Source: Haplomitrium mnioides
Lineage: Eukaryota; Marchantiophyta; Haplomitriopsida; Calobryales
Direction of reading: 5' to 3'
Assembly (NCBI GenBank): GCA_049999725.1
Contig: JBNGIS010030997.1
Location: forward strand, 1 to 25,149
Length of the DNA stretch: 25,149 nt
The notes beneath the pieces are model-generated. The model saw nothing but the letters and a program-made list of their open reading frames with translations. It ran no database searches and was not told the origin of the DNA. Positions 10,163 through 20,312 of this stretch are shown piece by piece. How positions within the stretch are numbered: position 1 is the stretch's first letter; each line of letters begins with the position of its first letter. The position numbers and the translations under genes were made by a program.

Positions 10163-10376
10163 GTTCACTATGAGTTCTTACTCATTTGGATTTTGTCTTT
10201 GAGTTATTTTATACACAAGGATTCACAAGAGTCCAAAAGCATATAGACTCTAGATAATCAAAGCGTAAGAACTACAAAGAGTTTATGCACGTATAGAAAC
10301 CAACAATCCAAGTGCACAAGAACTAACAAGAGTCCATGCTTGCATGGACTCTTGCTATTCATTGCATGCATAGACT
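10163..10376. repeat. Palindromic minisatellite array A
   Basis: This is a short, degenerate array of self-complementary units spaced about 25 bp apart. The best unit, 10327-10354, is a perfect 13-bp inverted repeat (CAAGAGTCCATGC and its complement) around a central TT. Weaker units start near 10231 (AGAGTCC...GACTCT), 10281 and 10357. It lies just downstream, on the minus strand, of the splice donor of copy I, and directly abuts the gypsy 3' LTR. Confidence 0.75.
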
Positions 10377-10451
10377 TCAATAAAAAAACACAATAAAAAC
10401 AAATTACAATTAATAAAAGTAAAAAGCAAATTTTTTGAAATAGAATAAGAA

Positions 10452-10457
10452 ACTTAC
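10452..10457 (-). promoter_or_regulatory. Splice donor of copy I
   Basis: On the minus strand the exon ends ...ATTTTG and is followed by GTAAGT, a consensus 5' splice site, ending the exon on a whole codon (phase 0). The matching place in copy III (22094-22099) reads GCAAGT. Confidence 0.7.
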
Positions 10458-10935
10458 CAAAATTTTCTCGATGCTTGAATAAAAAGAGGAAATTCTGTAC
10501 TCCTCCATGTGGATGGGATATTCCATACTTGCTTCATTCCAAGTCTCATAGCAGACCTCCAAGCAAAAAGATTTGACTGCCAAAACTTTGTGTTTCTCTA
10601 ATTCAAAAGACATCTCCTTGTATGATAGCTCTTAAACACCAATCCTCTTCAAAATAGAAATTTTGATTTCATCATAATACCTTGAAGGGATCTCCAATAC
10701 ATCCACTTCATCCCTTCTATTCTTAAAGACCCTTTAGTCTTCTGCATTTGGCCCGTCACCAAGTACTTCAACCACATTTCAAATAGAACCTATTATAGGC
10801 TCCAAAATTCACCAACGCAAAAGGCTAATTAAAACCAATTGTCTTGAGAAGCAATTGTTTTCTCAAGTGTCAACTTTGGCTTAGTCTCCAAAGTCTTACA
10901 TAAGAACACCTTAGAGATGAGTTGATGGAGTTTGT
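10458..10935 (-). pseudogene. Copy I: linker fragment of the ParB-methyltransferase family
   Basis: On the minus strand this matches 22100-22560 (copy III) and, in part, copy II at 12960-13233. Shared peptide landmarks are TLEK...SQDN, EVDV, DEIKI..LKR, EMS.ELE.HK, SFCLEV and MEYPIH. A clean frame runs from 10613 to the donor (EMSFELEKHKVLAVKSFCLEV...SFYSSIEKIL). Further upstream there are stops and frame changes. Only the region between the ParB-like and methyltransferase domains is present. The ParB part is cut off where the copia fragment begins (about 10936), and the methyltransferase exons would lie beyond the gypsy insertion but are not seen in 1-520. The function of the linker is unknown. 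Confidence 0.7.
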
Positions 10936-11232
10936 ATACTTAGATAGCTATATCTTATTGTTTGTTTGTAACATTCCCATATTACAACCGAGGGGGAGTG
11001 TTAAGATATAATGTATATTGTTAATATCTAGGCTATATTAGATTAGTTAAAAAGAACACTAGCCTAAATTTGCTATAAAAACACATGGTTATAACCATAT
11101 GTTCAAGATATGAGAAGATTAGTGAAGAGAGATGAGATATGAGGAGGATAATATAAGATGAGCTATTGAGTCTTGCATTACCTTTCTAATAAATGATTTC
11201 TTCCCTCCTTTAAATTCTTTCCTCCTTTAACA
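10936..11232 (+). mobile_element. 3' end of a Ty1/copia-like element with LTR
   Basis: A polypurine tract, GAGGGGGAG (10990-10998), is followed at once by a 234-bp LTR (10999-11232) with perfect 6-bp ends TGTTAA and TTAACA. The LTR carries a TATA-like CTATAAAAA near 11071 and AATAAA near 11188, the usual promoter and polyadenylation signals. Only about 60 bases of internal sequence remain on the left, so the rest of the element was lost. No second copy of this LTR is in the window. It cuts copy I off on its 5' side. Confidence 0.8.
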
Positions 11233-11877
11233 TTTTTTTCCCATCGTATGAGCATATGTATAGAAAGCTATGAGAATAAATGTTTTTGTGGGAAAATCAG
11301 TTTTTTGAATTTTATATGTAAGAGAAACGGCAATGGAATTTTTTTTTCCATTGTCGCGAGTGCAATTACAAGATCAAGTTTTTCTCTGATGGTAACTTTT
11401 GCAATTTCTTATTATTTAGCTTTATTTTTCCTTTTTGTTCTATACCACCTTTTATCTTTTATTTTTGGAGTCTATTTTGGTAGCTTGGAAAATGACATCT
11501 CAAGAAATTGCTCCAAAATTGGCACAATCGAAGCCCTACTAGTATTCTTATGTTTGAAAGCTACTTGAGCCAATACGACTAGCCAACAAATAGCTAGTTT
11601 TTTGTGGAGTTAAAAAGAACAGAGCATCATTTGTAACTTTTCCAAGATGAGGGTAAAAAATTCAATATGGGTTTGTTTTTCCATATTTCTATGACTTGAG
11701 ATGGGTATAGAGCTTATATTGGGCTTATTTTGCAATCAAAGGATGGAATCGGTCTTTATAAGGCCTCTTTGAAGAAGTTTTGCTTCAATAAAATGAAGCC
11801 AATGGACCCATTCACGCCAGTATAAAAGAATCTTACTATAATAGGAAGGTAAAAAATCTTAGCTGCATTTTTTTATC
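11233..11877. other. Unassigned AT-rich sequence
   Basis: No recognisable gene. A plus-strand ORF of 106 codons (11248-11568) contains a hydrophobic stretch of Phe, Leu, Tyr and Ile that could be a membrane segment, but AT-rich DNA produces this by chance and I see no family. A hairpin with an 8-bp stem (CAATGGAA, T7 loop, TTCCATTG) lies at 11331-11353. Confidence 0.5.
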
Positions 11878-12272
11878 ATGAGTCTATGCTTGCATGGACT
11901 CCAGAGAACTTGCTTGCAAGGGATGTCAAGTCCATGCCCACATTGACTCAAGAGCCTCTACTTGCATACACTCAAGACTCCGTACGCAATTGAACTTGTG
12001 AATGTATGCGCATATGGACTCGTGAGTCTATGCAAGCATAGACTCATGATTCTTTTTGCTCTTGGACTTGTAAGTTCAGGCATGTACAAACTCAAAGACT
12101 ATGCACACATGGACTCACTAGTCCATGCTTTCTTAGACTCGGTTGTCTATACACACCTTAACTCAAGAGTTCATACACGCATGGACTCTAAAGTCTAAGC
12201 GCTTTTGGACTGAGGACTCCATGCGCTCATGGACTTCTAAGTCCATACTGGTAAGGACTCACAAGTCTAGTT
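11878..12272. repeat. 24-bp palindromic minisatellite array B (about 17 units)
   Basis: Units are spaced 23-24 bp over the whole block. The GTC/GTT core falls near 11882, 11906, 11930, 11954, 11978, 12002, 12026, 12050, 12074, 12098, 12121, 12145, 12169, 12193, 12217, 12241 and 12265. The consensus unit is GAGTCCATGC, two bases, then its complement, so each unit is self-complementary. The best, 12023-12046, has 11-bp perfect arms. Because 24 is a multiple of three, an open frame (11962-12198) reads as an 8-residue repeat (MDSxVHTx), which I take as a by-product. It lies about 70 bp upstream of copy II and may be in an intron. Confidence 0.85.
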
Positions 12273-12340
12273 ACATATGAACGGTCTTGTCACAATCTCT
12301 CTCAAGCTCTCCTTCACAACCTTTCGCTTCTTTCTTTCAA

Positions 12341-13233
12341 GCAACTCTGAAGAAGAGGTTGAACATGAGTTCGTGCCACAAAAACCGACTCCAAGGTCAA
12401 GCGACAAGTGCACAAGGAGCTAATAACATTTTAGAAGAGGGAACAAGTTTCTCATCATATTGATTTTGAGGAAGATAGTCCTTTATCAAGCGCTGCATGG
12501 ATTGTGAAGAAACAATAGCCATTTGGCTGGAGAACTTTAATTCTCTCAAAGTATTAAATAGACAAATGTGGGCTTTTGTAGCAAAGATGACTAAAAAAAG
12601 ACTTTGTGTAGGTACTTTCCCAACATATGCTAACCAACAAGTATGCCCACTTATTCTTCATAATGGATGTGGATCCAAAGTGCGGGTTAAAAGATAGGTT
12701 AGAGTTTGACATCGAAAACCCCTGCAAGTATGGCTACAAGATTCTTAGAGGCAATCACAGTGCTACTCCAAGGAAACTTTTGATCAGAAAGTATGGAGCA
12801 AAAAATCCAATATTATTGCTCTATAATTGCTATGTTTATGTTGGGTTGACATCTACAAAAGCCCAAATTTTTGCCAGAGATGATAACTATGACCAAGAGT
12901 ATTGATTGGAGATGACCTCCATTCAAAAGGTCAAGTATATGTAGAGGTTTATGGAGAGTGGGATGATTTTTTAGAGACTTTGGAAATAATACCAAAGTTC
13001 ATTCTTGAAAAGGCTAAAACTTCTCAAGATAACTTGATTCAATTGACCTTCCGCAATAGAGAGTTTTCAAAGCTACAAGATGTCATTTTTAAATGTGAGA
13101 GAAGAACATGGTGAAAAGCCAAAAGCCTAAAGCCAAAGGTTCTTTGAGAATGGAGGACATGAAGTAGACGTATCGGAGGTCCTTTCAAGTTCTTGCTGAT
13201 GAAATAAAAATTTATGTTTTGAAGAGAGTGGAC
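12341..13233 (+). pseudogene. Copy II: N-terminal and ParB-like part of the methyltransferase family
   Basis: The plus strand first encodes an acidic stretch (SEEEVEHEFVPQKP, from about 12347). After frame changes it continues ETIAIWLENF (12500s), TNKYAHLFFIMDVDPKCG, RLEFDIENP, YGYKILRGNHSATPRKLLI (GNHS at 12750-12761), AKNPILLLY, VGLTSTKAQIFA, then SIQKV and DEIKIYVLKRV. The same order is found on the minus strand in copy III, where the methyltransferase exons follow. The GNHS plus downstream A/P-K-LL pattern resembles the GxHRxxA box of ParB/sulfiredoxin-type domains; this is motif-level evidence only. Similarity stops at about 13233, so the linker end and methyltransferase are missing. A pyrimidine-rich stretch ending TTTCAAG just before 12341 could be a splice acceptor, which would place array B in an upstream intron. 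Confidence 0.65.
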
Positions 13234-14136
13234 GATGTATTCACTTGAAACAACTGCTACTTTGAACCAAGAACCGCTATTGAGTTCCTGTTGTATTTTG
13301 CGTTGAATGTTTTTTGTTCAAATTTCTGCTTGAAAAATTACATTTTTTGATAGTTACAAAAATTTTAATTAAAAATTTTATTCAACCTGAAAGTTAGTTT
13401 ATTCATATATCTATTGTATTTTGCAAAAAATTCAATGTTTAATATTTGGTAAAAATAAAATTATTATATTATAGTAAGATAAACAAACAAGAGAAAATAT
13501 TTTAAAAACATGATAAAGTTATATAGTCATATTTTAATGTTTTCTTATAATTTCAAAAAAACCTTCAAGAAACAAAATCCTAGAACATTTGCGAAGAACA
13601 AATCCAAAAAAAGACAATTCTATAATATATACTGATATATAGATCTCTAGTCTAGTAAGAGTTGCTTTGAACCTATATTTTCTCATGGGACACATAAAAA
13701 TGAAAAAGAAGACCTATGTTTGCATAGAATTGAAGCTCATATATCATAAAAAATGATGCTTTTCATAAAACTCAATCCGACATTCTAAGGCATGCAGAGA
13801 AAGAATCATTAGTAACTCAAAATTTTGAGCATTCAAAATAAAATCGCAAAAACGACTCAGATGTAAAATGATATCATTATTAAGGATTGTAATAAATTCA
13901 ATGAGCATGTACGAAAAAAAGCCAAAAATTCACAACTGAAGAAGGTTGTGCAAAAATCCAAATCAGTCAAAAGAGAACTTCCATGCCAACATACACATTT
14001 TTGCTAATTTTTACAAAAACCAATAAGCTTTATTCAAAAATCATTTTTCGAACGAAAAGAGATCTTCAAGAAAATACTTAATAACTATTATTTGAAATAA
14101 TATAGATCAAAGACAAAATATTTTAAAAATAAATAC
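13234..14136. other. Unassigned AT-rich sequence
   Basis: About 0.9 kb with no gene that I can support. One isolated palindromic unit (CCTATGTTTGCATAG, near 13708) resembles the 24-bp repeat and may be a relic of an intronic array of copy II. The right end is the 3' flank of copy III. Confidence 0.5.
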
Positions 14137-14142
14137 TTTATT
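14137..14142 (-). terminator. Polyadenylation signal of copy III
   Basis: AATAAA on the minus strand lies about 30 bases after the TAA stop of the copy III tail (14171-14173), preceded by an AT-rich 3' untranslated stretch. Spacing and sequence fit a plant near-upstream element. Confidence 0.5.
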
Positions 14143-14170
14143 ATTTGCAAAATGTACATCACAATCCAAT

Positions 14171-14320
14171 TTAAGCTTCATTCTTGTTCTCTTCAAGAGA
14201 AATAGTCTCTTCCAAATCAGCGGGCTGAGAAGCTTGGGCATCTGTAGTCGCAAGAGAATCGTGGTGAGACTTTTCAATCTTGGAAATTGCAACAGAACCA
14301 CTAGACACACTAGCAATACT
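14171..14320 (-). pseudogene. Copy III exon 3, C-terminal tail beyond the copia insertion
   Basis: Left of the copia element the minus strand continues an open frame rich in Ser, Thr, Glu and Lys (SVSSGSVAISKIEKSHHDS, then a tail ending EENKNEA) and closes at TAA 14171-14173. It is followed by an AT-rich stretch with AATAAA. With the copia element and one target duplicate removed, this frame is contiguous with one of the open frames of 20531-20600, though not the one used by motif I. A one-base indel in between would reconcile them. A second frame (14107-14316) is also open but has a less protein-like composition. Confidence 0.55.
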
Positions 14321-14539
14321 TGTCAACAATATTGCACTACGATGGAACACACAAATTGCATCCAGGGGTGGAGAGAATAATGCATTGTATTTCACAATGG
14401 CTCGATGGCCTCAAATTACAACAAGGAGAGGAGTGCTCTCTCACGACTCCCATCTGCTCCAGATATATTACAAACCCTAGCTAAACTAAGGAGGCTGCCA
14501 GCTCAGCCTGGCAGCCTATTAGAGCTTGACATTTCAACA
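14321..14539 (-). repeat. 3' LTR of the copia element (219 bp)
   Basis: Bounded by TGTCAACA at 14321 and TTTCAACA ending at 14539, with short inverted ends TGTTGA/TCAACA-like. It pairs with 20313-20530. It is short even for copia LTRs. Confidence 0.92.
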
Positions 14540-17500
14540 CTCCCCCTCGAGCTCAACATCTGTACACCAAGTTGTTGTTTGAATTTTTGCAACTTTTCGG
14601 CGCCCAACGCCTTCGTAAAAATATCAGCAACCTGTCCTTTAGTGCTGATGTACATCATATCAATCACCCTGGCCAACACTTTCTCTCTCACAAAATGATA
14701 ATGCACCTCAATGTGCTTTGAACGTGCATGAAAAATAGGATTGTTAGCCATTTGAATACTGCTAATATTGTCGCAATGAACCTTCACTGGTTCCTCCACT
14801 CTGACATCCAAATCCTGTAATAGTTTCAATAACCACATTACCTCACATGTGGCTATGGCTACCCCCTGTATTCAGCCTCCATACTTGATAAAGCAACTGT
14901 AGGTTGCTTTTTGCTGCTCCAAGCGATTCCAGCACTTCCAAATGAAAAAAAAAAGCCAATAGTGGACCTCTTATCACTGGCATTTCCTGCCTAATCTGCA
15001 TCTGTGAAACTAAAAAGCTCAAATTTGTTGTTTCTGTCATAAAACAGCCCATACTGAAGTGTAGCTTTTATGTACCGAAAAATTCTGCGCACTACATCCA
15101 AATGCTACTTCCTTGGTTCCTACATAAACTGACTTACCAAACCTACAGCATAAATTAGATATGGCCTGGTGATGGTAATGTGAATGAGGCTGCCTACCAT
15201 CTGTCTGAACACTGTTGGATCCTCAATCAACTCTCCTTCATGACTGATCATTTTTGTATTCTGATCTAAGGGAGTTGCAATCAGTTTGCAGCCTGTCATG
15301 CCATATTTGGCCAGCATATCCAAGGCATACTGCCTCTAGATCATTCATATTCCCTGCTATGTTTTAATCACCTCAATTCCAAGGAAATGTCGTAACTCAC
15401 CAAGATCCTTCATGTCGAACTTTTGTTGCAACAATTTCTTCACTTCAGCAATATCTTGCTCACTCCCTCTTATTATAATCAAATCATCTACATATATCAG
15501 AATGAGCATCATTCCTTTCTCTGTTTTCCTTACATACAAAGAATAATTAGCCTCTGACACCTTGAAGCCCACCGAAACAAGATATTCGCCTATCTTGTTA
15601 GACCATGCTCAAGGTGCTTGCTTCAACCCAAATAATGCATTCTTCAGCTTGCATACCTGATCTGAATGCTCCAGATCAACAAAACCAAGTGGCTTTACCA
15701 TGTACACGTCCTCTTCAAGCTCCCCATGCAGAAATGCATTTTTTACATCCATTTGTTGCAAAGTCCACTTTTTCGATGCAACTAGTACTATAACTGCCTG
15801 AATGGTTGTCATTCTTGCTACAAGGCTGAAGGCCTCCTCATATTCTATCCCATGAGTCTAGGCATACCCCTTGGCCACTAACCTGGCCTAAAATCTGCTT
15901 ATGTTGCCATCTTCACTCTTCATTTTGTAGACCCATTTGCATCCGATTTCTTTCTTCCCTTCGGGTAAATCGACCAGCTCCCAAGTCTGGTTTTTCTGAA
16001 GAGCTTCCATCTCTTCTACCATTGCAGTTTCCCATCTCTCATCTCCTATAGCATCCTCAAATATGATAGGTTCTTTCTCAGTGATTACTTGCATCATATA
16101 TGCATGATGTGCTGCAAATGCTCCTTTGTGTATCAACTTGCCTCCGGGGTACTTCACCCTGTCATTTCTGCGCAAAGGTATGCTTTGTACCTACTTCTTC
16201 TTTTGTTTTTGGCTTGATGTTGAGGTTGAGAGTAATCTCAGTTCTTCATCCAGATTTTCAGAATCACCACTGCCTCCTTCTCTTAGAGACATTTCAGATT
16301 GAGAGTTATTTGGAGTATACTGCTTCAAATTCCTGCGCAGTCTTCCTTGCCATGTACTAGTGCTGCCACTGCTGCTGCCTTCACCATATGGTCCACTCAA
16401 TATTTGCGTTTGCTAAGTTGGTTCTGACACAACCTGCTTTCCATTTGTCTCACTTGTGTCATCAACCGATTTCTGCCTGTACCAAGTACTTAACTCATCA
16501 AATACTACATCTCTACTCACCCTCAACATGCGTGTAGTAGGACAATAGCACTTGTACCCTTTCTGCTTATTTGAATATCCAATGAAGACACACTTTTCAG
16601 CTTTTGGATCTAACTTTCTGCATGTCTCAACTGGTACATGGATATAAGCAATACAGCCAAACACTTTCAAGTGTGAAATGTCTAGGCATCTCCTTGTAAA
16701 CTTCTCTTCTGGCGTCATGCCATGAACTGCAACTGTAGGTGTTCTATTCATAATATAAACAACAATAGATCCTATTTCTGCCTAATAATAGTGTGGCATA
16801 TTCTTCTCATTCATCAATGCTCTTGCCACCTCTGCTATGTGTCAGTTCTTCCTCTCATCAACTCCATTTTGTTGAGGTGTATACCTACATGTTTGTTGCC
16901 TTTTAATCCCTTCTCTTTGTAGGTAGGTGCAGAATTATGTGGAGAAATAGTCTCCTCCATCATCTGATCTCAAACACTTGATTTGCTACCCCTTCTCTTT
17001 TTCCACCATAGCTTTAAAATGTTTGAAGTGATCAAACACTTCACTCTTCTGCTTCATGAAATAGATCCAGATTTTTCTAGAGTAATCATCAATGAAGGTC
17101 ATATAGTATGTACACCCTCCAATAGATCCTATTTTTGTTGGACCCCACACATTTGAATGTACCACCTCAAGTGGCTTCCTTGCCACATATGCATCATGGG
17201 GGAATGCTTGCCTTGCCTATTTACCAAACTGGCATGCTTCACAGATTTTCTACATTCCTTCTACTTTGAACTTGGGCAACCCATTGACTACCCCTGAGCC
17301 GTGCATATTTCTCAGCTTTTGAACATTAACATACCCAATCCTTTTGTGCAATATCTCTATGTCTAACACAACTCCCGTACCGTGTACAAACATGGCTTCT
17401 GAAATTTTAAGCATGCTCATATCTAATGTAAACATCCTGCCACTCCTACTTCCTTTTGTGATGAGGTTACAATTTTTTCTCCAATCCTCAATAAACACAC

Positions 17501-18761
17501 CAGTGGGGTTAAACCTAGCCTACATATTCTGCTCTACACATTGTCCAATTGAGATCAGATTTTTCTGAATCATTGGCACATGCATCATATCAGATAAGCA
17601 CTTTGTTTTGCTATTCTCTAGTACTATTGGTATGATGCCAATTTGATGTATAGAATGCATAGTAGAATCACTTGTCTCCACATAACCAAGTGCACTCAAA
17701 TTTTTGGTTTCCTTAAACCACTCTCTGTGGCCTGTCATGTGATTAGAACATGCAGAATCAACAAACCACTTATCTCCATTATTGCTTTGCTTCTCATACG
17801 CTACAGATGAGTATCCATGTTGCATGAAAAACAATATCTCATTGGTTGCCTTGCTTGAACTTGCAGAGTTCTCTTGCACTCTGTTGTTTCTCATGTCATT
17901 CCGTTTTTTGTAGCAATCCTTTGCTATGTGAGCTAGTTTACCACAATAATAGCACTCTCCCCCTAAATGTTGTGATTGGCTTCCATGTCCTCTGTTACTC
18001 CCCCTGCCTATGAATTGGCCTTTACCACCAAACTGGTTTGATTAGCGATGCTGATTTTGCGCATTGTCGTTTGAACGACCTCTGCCAGCATTACTCTTAC
18101 CATAGCTTCTGCCTCCTCTTACTCTACCCCTATTAGAGTAGAATGCTTGTTCTTGACTACTTGAGGCACCTCCTCCAATTTCAAGTTCTTTTATCACTAG
18201 CATGGCAATCAATTGTAAAAAGGATATGGTTCCTTCTCTCGTTTTCATTGATGTTTTGAACTGTTTATACTCTTTGCCTAAACCATTCAGGCAAATTGCC
18301 ACCATTGCACTCTCCTTCACTTCTTCTCCAACATTTGCTAGCTACTTTGCTAGTGATTTGATCTTCAAGGCAAAAGCATTTACATTCATTTTCTCCTTTT
18401 GCAGATTAAAAAATTCCATCTGTAATGCCAGCTTCCTTGCATCTAACGTAATGGCATATCTCTCCTTCAAGATGTCTCAAGCCTCCTTGGGTGTCTTAGC
18501 TGCTGACACATAACCCATCATCTTGTCATTGACACTGATGGCTAGCTGGTACAACAGTTTGTGGACGTTTTCTACATGCGTTTTGAAGACATGCATCTCC
18601 TCATTGGATGGGGACGGGCCTAACACTGGTTCAACTTCATCTCCTATGATGAAATCCCAGTACCCTCTCCCTTTTATAAAATTGGTCATTCTGATTGACC
18701 AAACATTATAATTGTTTTCAGTTAGTTTCTCACTAACTATCTAGGAGATTCCATCTGTCAT
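14503..18761 (-). pseudogene. Copia gag-pol polyprotein, many stops
   Basis: The likely start is ATG at 18761, followed by a gag N-terminus ending NYNVWSIRMTNFIKGRGYW. In order come: gag (UBN2-type, 18.0-18.7 kb), a CCHC knuckle (CYYCGKLAHIAKDC, near 17.93 kb), protease (WFVDSACSNHMTG, near 17.75 kb), integrase (LHKRIGY...CEACQFGK zinc region, FIDDYSRK, LRSDDGGDY, TPQQNGVDERKN), RT (ARLVAKGYA, QMDVKNAFLHGEL, YVDD at 15483-15494) and RNase H (FTDAD, KVHCDNISSI, HIEVHYHFVRE). The frame closes inside the 3' LTR at 14503. Stops lie, for example, at 18741, 18477, 15858, 15609, 15120, 15105 and 14991, and a frameshift lies near 14.9 kb. Most stops replace expected Gln, Arg or Trp. Integrase shows Asp where Ala is usual (GVDERKN). 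Confidence 0.92.
14540..14554 (-). promoter_or_regulatory. Copia polypurine tract
   Basis: On the minus strand GAGCTCGAGGGGGAG directly precedes the LTR start TGTTGAAATG, the expected position for plus-strand priming. Confidence 0.88.
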
Positions 18762-19037
18762 CTTCCGTGCTAACTTAAGTGAACTATAATATCGGCTTTG
18801 TACAGTTTCAGGTTTCAAGGATTTCAGGTAGTTGATGCTGAGCTTATATAGAAGATTTTTGTCTTATAATTGCATATAGAAAAACATACAGACCTTAATT
18901 GTTGCCTTTGAGAAGAATTGTGGCCTACTGATCCCTACTAATGCCTCTCTAATCAATGATTTCCAACAAAGGCCAGCTCTGCTTATGGATCCTTCTTCAA
19001 CACAGATCTGCTTTCTTCAAATGGATTCAGATCAGTC

Positions 19038-19058
19038 CACACACACACACACACACAC
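19038..19058. repeat. (CA)n microsatellite
   Basis: About ten uninterrupted CA units in the copia leader. Confidence 0.95.
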
Positions 19059-19609
19059 TTCAATCAAATATACTAACTTTGTCTTGTGCACTCTGTTTTT
19101 CCTAAGTCTTCGATTGCTGCCTCCTCTTCGATGTGATTTTGCTTCAACAAAAAATGAAGACTCTTGATTGATGCCTATTGTTTGATTCTTCTTCCATAGC
19201 TAATAGAAAACTTGAGATTTGTGTTGTGATTTCTGTTGCAACACATATCCTAGCATACCTTTTCGATTCTGCTTTGTGCTTTCTGAGGTTAGTGGTTTCG
19301 ATTTTTTTTCAATCAGGAATCAGAGCACCTCCTTCGATTTGTCCTCAACCACAAATAGAAATTTGTGATCTCTGCTGCAATTTCTGCAGCATAAAACTTG
19401 ACTAGTAGACCTCCTATTTTTCCTCACTTGACCTTCTTCGATTTTGTCTTCACAATGGGCAGACCTGTGATTCCTTCCTCAGAAAGATCTGCTCTAGTTT
19501 CTCCTCAAAACACAACCATGAACCTATCTTTTGATTCTTGGATTTGTCCTCAGCCAACAAACAGGGAGCTCCTTCGATTCTTCCTAAGCTTGCTTCTTTG
19601 AATTCGTCT

Positions 19610-20254
19610 TCACAGCTGACAGGCCTGCTTCGATTTCTCCATAAACTGCATTTTTTTTTTGGACGTTTTTGTTGCTACTGCACCAGCCTTCAATTGATGA
19701 GCATAACTTTTTGAATTATGCTCCAAATCAATTGATTCGAGTTGCACTCGAATTGATTTTGCTAGACAATCCTCCTCCAATTCTCCTCTTGCACTTTTGT
19801 TTCCAAATATGAACGTACTCCCTGCTGGATTTGGCTTGAGCTCTTCTGCAACCCTTCTTTGAGTTTGATGGCATAGTGTTTTGAGTTCTGCTTCAAAATG
19901 GATGATTTGACTTGCAGCCAAATTGTGTTCTTTGGGTGACCTACTGCAATCAACAATCAAGCAGAAATTTTTGCGATTTTTGCCTTGAAACAACCTCGAT
20001 TTTGCTTCGAGATGTTTTCTTACACAAAAGCCTTTGTTCTCTTTGTCAATTTCTGAAAACCCTAGAAATCTTTCAGCAATTTCTTCTTCAGCAGATTTCG
20101 ACTCCTTCTTTCTGATGTCCTCCGATTCTTCAACACCCAATGTTCCTTTCAGTAAACACCAGCGATTTCTGTTCCTCAATATTTTTGCAATCGATTTGAT
20201 AGTCAGCAGCCTCTTTGACGATGGTTTGTTTCTCCTTTTCTTTCTTCTCCTCAA
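19610..20254 (-). CDS. Uninterrupted 214-residue ORF in the copia leader
   Basis: This is the longest open frame in the window and lies on the coding strand of the element, between the primer-binding site and gag. The predicted protein starts MRRRKKRRNK and is very rich in Lys, Glu, Arg and Ser, with basic N- and C-terminal ends. I see no domain, signal peptide or membrane segment and recognise no family. Gag-pol of the same copy has more than a dozen stops, so an intact neighbour is surprising, but chance remains possible. It could be an extra element protein, a captured gene fragment, or noise from a low-complexity leader. Confidence 0.3.
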   Translation of the reverse strand: MRRRKKRRNKPSSKRLLTIKSIAKILRNRNRWCLLKGTLGVEESEDIRKKESKSAEEEIAERFLGFSEIDKENKGFCVRKHLEAKSRLFQGKNRKNFCLIVDCSRSPKEHNLAASQIIHFEAELKTLCHQTQRRVAEELKPNPAGSTFIFGNKSARGELEEDCLAKSIRVQLESIDLEHNSKSYAHQLKAGAVATKTSKKKMQFMEKSKQACQL

Positions 20255-20300
20255 AAGTGTTATGCTCCGCAGTGTTACGCCAATTCCTTTTCCTCAACCT

Positions 20301-20312
20301 GCTCTGATACCA
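20301..20312 (-). promoter_or_regulatory. Copia primer-binding site (tRNA-Met initiator)
   Basis: The minus strand reads TGGTATCAGAGC immediately after the 5' LTR, complementary to the 3' end of plant initiator tRNA-Met, the common primer for plant copia elements. There is no spacer between LTR and site. Confidence 0.95.

Larger units (their letters stand above)
18762..20300 (-). other. Copia 5' leader, 1.5 kb
   Basis: This lies between the primer-binding site and gag. The plus strand shows recurrent CTTCGATT-type octamers (near 19331, 19436, 19572, 19628) and a related TCCTCAACCACAAA block, suggesting old internal duplications. A (CA)10 microsatellite lies at 19038-19058. The leader is long for a copia element and holds a 214-codon open frame in its upstream part. 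Confidence 0.65.

Noticed and set aside
11248-11568. 106-codon ORF with a hydrophobic segment
   Set aside because: AT-rich DNA readily gives Phe/Leu/Ile-rich frames; no start context, domain or homologous copy in the window.
11962-12198. 78-codon ORF with an 8-residue repeat
   Set aside because: It is the 24-bp palindromic array read as codons; no separate evidence of translation.
11878-12272. Possible CRISPR array
   Set aside because: Units are contiguous with no unique spacers, and the context is a eukaryotic genome.
14107-14316. Alternative 69-codon frame across the copy III tail
   Set aside because: Overlaps the Ser/Glu-rich frame that ends at TAA before AATAAA; Leu-rich composition looks like an off-frame reading.
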